Shown: positions 34,610 to 40,119 of the stretch, one piece after another | Layout of the letters: each line of letters begins with the position of its first letter | Numbering within the stretch: the stretch's first letter is position 1 | From: an uncultured Lachnospiraceae bacterium | GTDB taxonomy: Bacteria > Bacillota > Clostridia > Lachnospirales > Lachnospiraceae | Assembly (NCBI GenBank): GCA_910577275.1 | Contig: CAJTMW010000030.1 | Location: 1-45,261, forward strand | DNA: 45,261 bases | Direction of reading: 5' to 3' | Program-made: the position numbers and the translations under genes | The notes under the pieces: generated by a model | Seen by the model: the letters and a program-made list of their open reading frames with translations, nothing else | The model's database searches: none | What the model was told of the DNA's origin: nothing

Positions 34610-35755
34610 ATGCAGTTATTGGAAAAAATCATCATATCGTCTGTATTGATTCTGGCAGTACTGATTATCCGAACACTTTTCAGGAAAAAGGTAAGCCCGG
34701 TTTTTATTTACAGTCTGTGGCTTCTGGCTGCAGTCCGTATTCTCTGGCCGGGAATGATTGGCGAGAGTCCTCTCAGCATTATGAATACCGGACTGTGGAA
34801 GACCGGGGAAAAGGTGATTTTAAAGGAGAGCGACCGGCAGAGCAGAGAGTATAAGGAGCGGAAGTATCAGAAATATCTGGAAGAGATAACAGAGAAGCAG
34901 CGGTTGGAGCAGCTGCAGGAGGACGCCGGTTTCGAAGAAATTCCGTCAAAAGAGCCTGAAACAGGGGAAATTGTGCTGCCGTTTCCGGCGGGGCCGTCGC
35001 CCACGTTCTTTGGACGGCTGGAATTTTGGGCGGTACGGTTCTGGATTGTCGGAATGGCGGTTATCGGAGCTGTTTTTCTCCGGCGGAATCTTTCTCTTTA
35101 CAGATATTTGAGAAGGACGCGGAAAAAGCTGAGGGAAGTCAGCATGGGCATTAGAACGGGCAAAAGACGGATTGCCGTTTTTACGGCGGGCGATAAGCTT
35201 CCCTCGCCCTGTCTGTTCGGACTTCTTCCTTCCATATATATACCTGAAAGGTGCGTTGCCGGAGAGAAAAGCCGGGAAAAGGATGAGAGGCTGGACTTTA
35301 TCCTGAACCATGAAATGACTCATTACCGGCATTTTGCCCCTGTCTGGTCGCTGGTTCGGATGCTGTGTCTTATTACCGCCTGGTATAACCCGCTGGTGTG
35401 GATTGCCGCCGGATTGTCTGTCAGGGACGGAGAGCTGGCATGCGACTGGGGATGTGTAAAAAGGCTTGACAGGGAAAAAAGGATTGCCTACGGGGAAGCG
35501 CTTCTTTCAATGGTTGATTCGGCAGGGGAACGAAGCGGGCTGCTTTTGAATGCCACTATGATGACCGCAGGCGGAAAGTTTATGAAAAAAAGAATGGAAG
35601 GAATTGTTGAAAACAGAAAAATCAGCGGGATAGCGGTTCTTGCCGTGGCGGTGATTATGGTTTTGTGCGCGGGAGCTGTTTTTACGGGAAGTGTGGCCGG
35701 GGAAACACAGGAAAATGGGGGAACAGAGGGGAGGACGGCAAATACGGCGTGGTAA
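34610..35755 (+). CDS. BlaR1-type M56 metallopeptidase, lacking a penicillin sensor
   Basis: A 381-residue membrane protein of the M56 family. It has N-terminal membrane segments (IIISSVLILAVLIIRTLF; FIYSLWLLAAVRILWPG), a charged loop, a third segment near IVGMAVIGAVFL, and the zinc motif HEMTH (His234 onward) with downstream GELACDWGC. A last membrane segment (AVLAVAVIMVLCAGAVF) is followed by only about 20 residues, so the extracellular penicillin-binding domain of true BlaR1 is absent. GGAGG precedes the ATG at 34610; a GTG at 34592 is less likely. Presumably it signals to the repressor encoded just upstream, but the stimulus is unknown and no beta-lactamase gene is near. Confidence 0.87.
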   Translation: MQLLEKIIISSVLILAVLIIRTLFRKKVSPVFIYSLWLLAAVRILWPGMIGESPLSIMNTGLWKTGEKVILKESDRQSREYKERKYQKYLEEITEKQRLEQLQEDAGFEEIPSKEPETGEIVLPFPAGPSPTFFGRLEFWAVRFWIVGMAVIGAVFLRRNLSLYRYLRRTRKKLREVSMGIRTGKRRIAVFTAGDKLPSPCLFGLLPSIYIPERCVAGEKSREKDERLDFILNHEMTHYRHFAPVWSLVRMLCLITAWYNPLVWIAAGLSVRDGELACDWGCVKRLDREKRIAYGEALLSMVDSAGERSGLLLNATMMTAGGKFMKKRMEGIVENRKISGIAVLAVAVIMVLCAGAVFTGSVAGETQENGGTEGRTANTAW

Positions 35756-35770
35756 AGGTGAAGATATTTG

Positions 35771-35794
35771 CCGGAATCCGAAAATTGATTTCCG
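35771..35794 (+). repeat. Dispersed 24-nt repeat, copy 2
   Basis: Matches 123-146 at 23 of 24 positions. Here it sits between the BlaR1-like gene and rarA, upstream of a possible rarA promoter. Confidence 0.55.
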
Positions 35795-35808
35795 TGGAGA
35801 ATATTCCC

Positions 35809-35850
35809 TTGACATTTCCCATAAGATTTCTCAAAATAAAAAGAGAAATC
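35809..35850 (+). promoter_or_regulatory. Possible rarA promoter with overlapping dyad
   Basis: TTGACA (35809-35814) lies 17 bp before a weak -10, CAAAAT (35832-35837). A perfect inverted repeat GATTTCTC (35825-35832) and GAGAAATC (35843-35850) overlaps the -10 region and the probable transcript start. It could be an operator or a 5' transcript hairpin just before the GGGAGG ribosome binding site. Confidence 0.45.
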
Positions 35851-35866
35851 CGGCAGGGAGGATGAG

Positions 35867-37210
35867 ATGGAGCAGCTATCGCTTTTTTCACAGGAAGTAA
35901 ATATGAGTGCGCCGCTTGCAAGCAGGCTGCGGCCACAGAATTTGAATGACTATATCGGTCAGGAGCATTTGGTAGGGCCGGGAAAGGTGCTGCGTCAAAT
36001 CCTTGATAAGGACATGATAAGCTCCATGATATTCTGGGGGCCTCCCGGGGTGGGAAAGACCACGCTGGCAAGGATTATCGCCAATACGACACGGGCGTCA
36101 TTTATTGATTTCAGCGCTGTCACAAGCGGGATTAAGGAGATAAAGGACGTCATGAAGCGGGCGGAGAATGACAGAATGATGGGGATAAAAACCATTGTTT
36201 TTGTGGACGAGATTCACCGCTTCAATAAGGCGCAGCAGGATGCGTTTCTGCCCTATGTGGAGAAGGGGAGCATCATTCTTATCGGTGCAACCACGGAAAA
36301 CCCTTCCTTTGAAATTAACTCGGCGCTTTTGTCAAGGTGCAAGGTGTTTGTGCTCCATGCCCTGACACAGCAGGATATGTTGAAGCTTTTGCACAATGCG
36401 CTTACGGATAAGCGGGGATTTGGAAACAGTATCATTCATATAGAAGAAAGGCTGCTTAAGGCAATTGCCGTTTTTGCAAACGGCGACGCAAGGACGGCTT
36501 TGAGCACGCTGGATATGGCGGTTTTAAACGGAAGGATAGAGCCGGACGGCTCGATTACGGTGCAGGAAGAAATTCTGGAACAATGCACGGGAAAAAAGAT
36601 GCTTCTTTACGATAAGAGCGGAGAGGAGCACTACAATCTGATATCGGCACTGCATAAGTCAATGAGAAACAGCGACCCGGATGCCGCTATTTACTGGCTG
36701 GCGAGAATGCTTGAGGCAGGAGAGGACCCGCTTTATATTGCAAGGAGGCTGGTGCGGTTTGCCAGCGAGGACGTGGGAATTGCCGATTCCGGCGCGCTGC
36801 AGGTGGCGGTGGCGGCCTATCAGGCATGTCATTTTAACGGAATTCCAGAGTGCAATGTGAACCTGACCCATGCGGTGGTTTATCTTTCCATGGCGCCGAA
36901 GTCCAACGCGCTTTTTAAGGGCTATGAGATGGCAAAAAAGGACGCGGCGACGACATTGACCGAACCGGTACCGCTTCAAATCAGGAACGGAGTGACCTCC
37001 CTGATGCAGGAGCTGCACTATGGGGAGGGGTACGAGTATGCCCATGACAGTGAGGAAAAGCTGACCGCATTGAAGTGCCTGCCGGATGCCCTGGAAGGGC
37101 GGGAGTATTACACGCCCACGAAGGAAGGCGATGAGGCGAAGGTCAGGGAAAAGCTGGAGCGTGTGAAGGAGTGGAAGGAGAAGGTGCGCGCAGGAGAGGT
37201 CTTGTCTTAA
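35867..37210 (+). CDS. rarA: Replication-associated recombination protein RarA/MgsA
   Basis: A 447-residue AAA+ ATPase (RarA, MgsA, YrvN) acting at stalled replication forks. RPQNLNDYIGQEHLVGPGKVL is the standard opening; Walker A is WGPPGVGKTTLA, Walker B is VFVDEIHRFNKAQQDAFLP, sensor 1 is IGATTENPSFEIN. The C-terminal part (RNSDPDAAIYWLARMLEAGED, FASEDVGIAD) is the tetramerisation domain. Full length for the family. CAGGGAGG precedes the ATG. A 13-bp tandem duplication containing TGTCTTAAAAG covers its stop codon (37203-37228). It heads a block of genome-maintenance genes. Confidence 0.95.
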   Translation: MEQLSLFSQEVNMSAPLASRLRPQNLNDYIGQEHLVGPGKVLRQILDKDMISSMIFWGPPGVGKTTLARIIANTTRASFIDFSAVTSGIKEIKDVMKRAENDRMMGIKTIVFVDEIHRFNKAQQDAFLPYVEKGSIILIGATTENPSFEINSALLSRCKVFVLHALTQQDMLKLLHNALTDKRGFGNSIIHIEERLLKAIAVFANGDARTALSTLDMAVLNGRIEPDGSITVQEEILEQCTGKKMLLYDKSGEEHYNLISALHKSMRNSDPDAAIYWLARMLEAGEDPLYIARRLVRFASEDVGIADSGALQVAVAAYQACHFNGIPECNVNLTHAVVYLSMAPKSNALFKGYEMAKKDAATTLTEPVPLQIRNGVTSLMQELHYGEGYEYAHDSEEKLTALKCLPDALEGREYYTPTKEGDEAKVREKLERVKEWKEKVRAGEVLS

Positions 37211-37250
37211 AAGTGTGTCTTAAAAGCCAGCACCCCCGCAGTAATAAATA

Positions 37251-37319
37251 CAAACGAATGTTCGAAAAACTATTGCTTTCCATGACAAGACGTGTTATAC
37301 TGTAACAAACAAATGTTTG
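37251..37319 (+). promoter_or_regulatory. Promoter flanked by two LexA-like SOS boxes
   Basis: TTGCTT (37273-37278) and TATACT (37296-37301) are 17 bp apart. CAAACGAATGTTCG (37251-37264) lies just upstream of the -35 and CAAACAAATGTTTG (37306-37319) just after the -10. Both fit CRAAC-N4-GTTYG, the Gram-positive LexA box (CGAAC-N4-GTTCG type) with one or two changes. The arrangement would let LexA shut the promoter of the DNA repair/modification gene that follows and release it after damage. Confidence 0.72.
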
Positions 37320-37332
37320 GGTGGGCGCGGCT

Positions 37333-38769
37333 ATGGAAAGCGATTTTATTTTAAGTACAAATAGAAATCCGGTTTCAGGGATAGTGTGCATAGATTCGGA
37401 TGCAAATATTGGCATAACTGCGGTATCAGACCCGGAACCTCAAATACAGGTGAAGCTTAATCAGAAGATGTCCCTGATGGAAAAGCTGGGTATCCTTTCA
37501 GACGCGGCAAAGTACGACGTATCCTGCTCTTCCAGCGGCGTGGAGCGGCGGGGAGACGGAACGGGAATCGGCAATACCGTGGCAGGCGGCATCTGTCACA
37601 GCTTCGGGGCGGACGGAAGGTGTATTTCCCTTCTAAAGGTTCTTTTCACCAATGAATGTATTTATGACTGCAAGTACTGCATCAACCGCCGTTCAAACGA
37701 TGTGCCGCGGGCGTCTTTTACGCCGGATGAAATCTGCGATTTGACCATTCAGTTTTACAGGCGTAATTATATAGAAGGATTATTCTTAAGCTCAGGTATT
37801 TTGTACAGTCCCAGCTATACCATGGAGCTGATTTATGAGGCGGTACACAAGCTGCGCACGAAATACCGCTTTCAGGGCTATATCCATGTGAAAGCGATTC
37901 CCGGCGCCGACCCGGAGCTGGTTAAGAGGCTGGGGCTTCTGGCGGACAGAATGAGCGTGAATCTGGAATTGCCTACAGCCGACGGTCTCAAAAGCCTGGC
38001 GCCCAATAAGCACAGGAAGAATATTTTAACTCCCATGCGCCAGATTCAACAGGGAATTACCCAAAATAAAAATGAAATTGTGGCGTTCCGGCATGCGCCT
38101 TCCTTTGTGCCGGCGGGGCAGTCTACCCAGATGATTGTGGGAGCCACTCCTGAAAGCGATTATCAGATTATGATGGTGGCGGAGAATTTATATAAAAAGT
38201 TTGATTTAAAGAGAGTTTATTATTCTGCTTTTGTCAGTGTCAATGCGGACAAGTCGCTTCCGGCGCTGCCGGGAGGCCCTCCCCTTTTGCGGGAGCACAG
38301 GCTGTATCAGGCGGACTGGCTGCTGCGGTTTTACGGCTTTGAGGCGCAGGAGCTTTTAAGCGAGGGGAAGCCTAATTTTAACGTGCTTTTAGACCCGAAG
38401 GCGGACTGGGCGCTGCGGCACTTAGAGCAGTTTCCTGTGGAGATTAACAGGGCTTCCTACCAGACGATTCTCCGGGTGCCGGGAATCGGGGTTAAGAGCG
38501 CCCAGAGAATCGTCCGGGCAAGGCGGAACGGAAGCCTTAATTTTGACGACCTGAAAAAAATCGGCGTTACTTTGAAACGGGCGCTGTATTTTATTACATG
38601 CAGCGGAAAAATGATGTATCCTACAAAGTTGGACGAGGACTATATCACAAGAAACCTGATTGGAGAAAAGGAAAGGCTTCCCTTTGACAGGGACGGTATG
38701 ACTTATAAGCAGCTTTCGCTGTTTGACGATACCGGGGAATTTTCCTTCCGTCAGGCGGCGGGAGGCTGA
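37333..38769 (+). CDS. Putative DNA modification/repair radical SAM protein (TIGR03916)
   Basis: A 478-residue radical SAM protein. CIYDCKYC gives the CX3CX2C iron-sulfur motif (Cys109, Cys113, Cys116). The family hallmark KYDVSCSSSGVERRGDG precedes it, and LRVPGIGVKSAQRIVRARR near the C-terminus is a helix-hairpin-helix DNA-binding element. The family is named for a putative role in DNA modification or repair; its reaction is unknown. The start is uncertain: the ATG at 37333 gives about 45 residues before conserved sequence, while an ATG at 37468 begins near the usual family start. It sits behind LexA-like boxes and before its usual TIGR03915 partner. Confidence 0.9.
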   Translation: MESDFILSTNRNPVSGIVCIDSDANIGITAVSDPEPQIQVKLNQKMSLMEKLGILSDAAKYDVSCSSSGVERRGDGTGIGNTVAGGICHSFGADGRCISLLKVLFTNECIYDCKYCINRRSNDVPRASFTPDEICDLTIQFYRRNYIEGLFLSSGILYSPSYTMELIYEAVHKLRTKYRFQGYIHVKAIPGADPELVKRLGLLADRMSVNLELPTADGLKSLAPNKHRKNILTPMRQIQQGITQNKNEIVAFRHAPSFVPAGQSTQMIVGATPESDYQIMMVAENLYKKFDLKRVYYSAFVSVNADKSLPALPGGPPLLREHRLYQADWLLRFYGFEAQELLSEGKPNFNVLLDPKADWALRHLEQFPVEINRASYQTILRVPGIGVKSAQRIVRARRNGSLNFDDLKKIGVTLKRALYFITCSGKMMYPTKLDEDYITRNLIGEKERLPFDRDGMTYKQLSLFDDTGEFSFRQAAGG

Positions 38770-38776
38770 ACAGGAA

Positions 38777-38848
38777 GCCGGAGGGGCAGCCGGAAATTAG
38801 GAAAGAGGCCGGAGGACAGCGTTCGGCCATAGGAGAAAGGCCGGAAAT
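38777..38848 (+). repeat. GCCGGA-rich degenerate duplication
   Basis: In the gap between the two DNA-repair-type genes, GCCGGAGG (38777, 38808) and GCCGGAAAT (38789, 38840) each occur twice in alternating order, with AGGA-rich linkers. It looks like a decayed tandem duplication of about 30-50 bp. The last copy ends three bases before the ATG of the next gene and thus includes its ribosome-binding region. Confidence 0.5.
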
Positions 38849-38851
38849 CAT

Positions 38852-39625
38852 ATGGAAGAGTATTATCTGATTTGTGAAGATTCCCTGGAGGGAGTTTTTA
38901 CGGGGATTTATAATGCCTATCTGAAAAAGATGCCCCGGGAGCAGATTCATCTGTGTCTGGGGGAGGAGGAAAACTACCGCCTGTTTGCGGTTTATGAGCC
39001 GTGCCCGCCGGATAAGGTAAAGGCGGCAAGGGTGGCGGGGACGGTGCTGCGGGAATTCGGCCATGGGGCTTACATGGCAATCTGCCGGGCGCTGGCCTCC
39101 GGGGAAGCGGATAAGGCGGAGGCGGTCTACCGGACGGTGGCAGCGGGGCTTTCCATGAAAAATAAAAGGCAGGTGATGGGAAATCTGCAAAATCCCTATG
39201 TACACAGGGTATTTGAGCTGGCAAGATTTACCGCCAACGAGGCGCATTACCATGTGGAGTTCCTGCGATTCAGAGAACTGGAAAGCGGGATTCTTTATGC
39301 CCCCATCGGCCCGAAAAACAACCTCATAACCTTTATCGTTCCCCATTTTGCCGACAGGCTCCCTCTGGAAAATTTTGTGATTCACGATAAAATACGTAGT
39401 ATTTTTGCCCTCCATCCGGCCGGGAGGGACTGGTATCTTGTATACGGCGACGAAAATATAAGGCAGGAAAAAATGGTTCTTTCCGAGGGGGAGAACAAAT
39501 ACAGGGAACTGTTTACCCATTTCTTTCATACGATACCTATAGAGGAGCGCAAAAACAAAGGGCTTCAAAGAAATATGCTCCCGTTAAGATACCGGGATTA
39601 TATGACGGAATTTCAGGGAGAGTAA
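38852..39625 (+). CDS. TIGR03915 family putative DNA repair protein
   Basis: A 257-residue protein of the TIGR03915/DUF4130 family, nearly always encoded next to the TIGR03916 radical SAM protein. Features include YYLICEDSLEGVFTGIYNAY, the helical NPYVHRVFELARFTANEAHYH with LRFRELESGILYAPIGPKNN, and a C-terminal KGLQRNMLPLRYRDYMTEF. No signal peptide. It probably works with the radical SAM enzyme on DNA; its biochemical role is unknown. The 82-bp gap from that gene suggests a shared transcript from the LexA-flanked promoter. Confidence 0.9.
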   Translation: MEEYYLICEDSLEGVFTGIYNAYLKKMPREQIHLCLGEEENYRLFAVYEPCPPDKVKAARVAGTVLREFGHGAYMAICRALASGEADKAEAVYRTVAAGLSMKNKRQVMGNLQNPYVHRVFELARFTANEAHYHVEFLRFRELESGILYAPIGPKNNLITFIVPHFADRLPLENFVIHDKIRSIFALHPAGRDWYLVYGDENIRQEKMVLSEGENKYRELFTHFFHTIPIEERKNKGLQRNMLPLRYRDYMTEFQGE

Positions 39626-39735
39626 ATTACTGGTATATTTTTCAGGGGTTTTGTCAATGATAGTGATGAAAGCGGAGATAATTGTATTAAAATTATAAAG
39701 AAAAAATTAAATCTATTATTTATTTGAAAATTATC

Positions 39736-39790
39736 TTTACAAATTCAGGGTAGTGTGGTAGTTTTTGGATAAGTAACAGAAAACGTTTTC
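39736..39790 (+). promoter_or_regulatory. Promoter with cre-like palindrome
   Basis: TTTACA (39736-39741), 17 bp, then TAGTTT (39759-39764) form a modest promoter. The perfect 12-bp palindrome GAAAACGTTTTC (39779-39790) follows where transcription should start. Its ANCG-centre form fits the catabolite-responsive element bound by CcpA and other LacI-family regulators (TGnnAnCGnTnnCA), lacking only the outermost TG/CA matches. Confidence 0.6.
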
Positions 39791-39825
39791 GCAATCTGCA
39801 TTGAGAAGAAAGAAGGGTGATAGCG

Positions 39826-40053
39826 ATGATGCAGCGTAGAATACGGCTAAGGCTGGAAGAGGTCAAGGATTTTGTGACTGCGGCTTCGAGGTGTGATTTT
39901 GATATTGATGTTTTTTATAACAGATTCACAGTGGATGCCAAGTCAATTGTAGGAGTTCTGGGTCTTGATTTAAATCAGATACTTACGGTAGCCTACAATG
40001 GATATGACCCCGATTTTGAGAAGGTAATAAACCGTCTTGCTCTGGCAAGCTGA
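39826..40053 (+). CDS. HPr/Crh-like protein without the active-site histidine
   Basis: A 75-residue protein with the HPr fold: the C-terminal half NRFTVDAKSIVGVLGLDLNQI aligns with the regulatory segment of HPr around Ser46 (KSIMGVMSL), and the final helix DPDFEKVINRL also fits. The phosphocarrier segment with His15 (normally HARPA) is replaced by LEEVKDFVTAASRCDFDI, so it cannot pass phosphate in the PTS. This is the state of Crh in Bacillus, which acts with CcpA after phosphorylation on Ser46. The start has AGAAGGG eight bases upstream. A cre-like site in its promoter fits a catabolite-repression role, but this is inference. Confidence 0.75.
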   Translation: MMQRRIRLRLEEVKDFVTAASRCDFDIDVFYNRFTVDAKSIVGVLGLDLNQILTVAYNGYDPDFEKVINRLALAS

Positions 40054-40075
40054 ATTTGAACAAACTAAGTTGACT

Positions 40076-40115
40076 CCCCAAAGGAGATAGCGTACTATCT
40101 TTTTGGGGGGTTTTT
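40076..40115 (+). terminator. Terminator hairpin overlapping the helicase ribosome binding site
   Basis: CCCCAA (40076-40081) pairs with TTGGGG (40103-40108) and AGATAG (40085-40090) with CTATCT (40095-40100) around a CGTA loop, followed by GG and TTTTTG. It ends the HPr-like gene. The G-run of the 3' arm (40105-40110) is also the only ribosome-binding-like sequence before the helicase ATG at 40120, so in read-through RNA the hairpin would mask it. Confidence 0.82.
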
Positions 40116-40119
40116 GTAT

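Noticed and set aside
38645..39568. Minus-strand open frame of 307 codons
   Set aside because: Shadow of the TIGR03915 gene; no ribosome binding site and no known domain.
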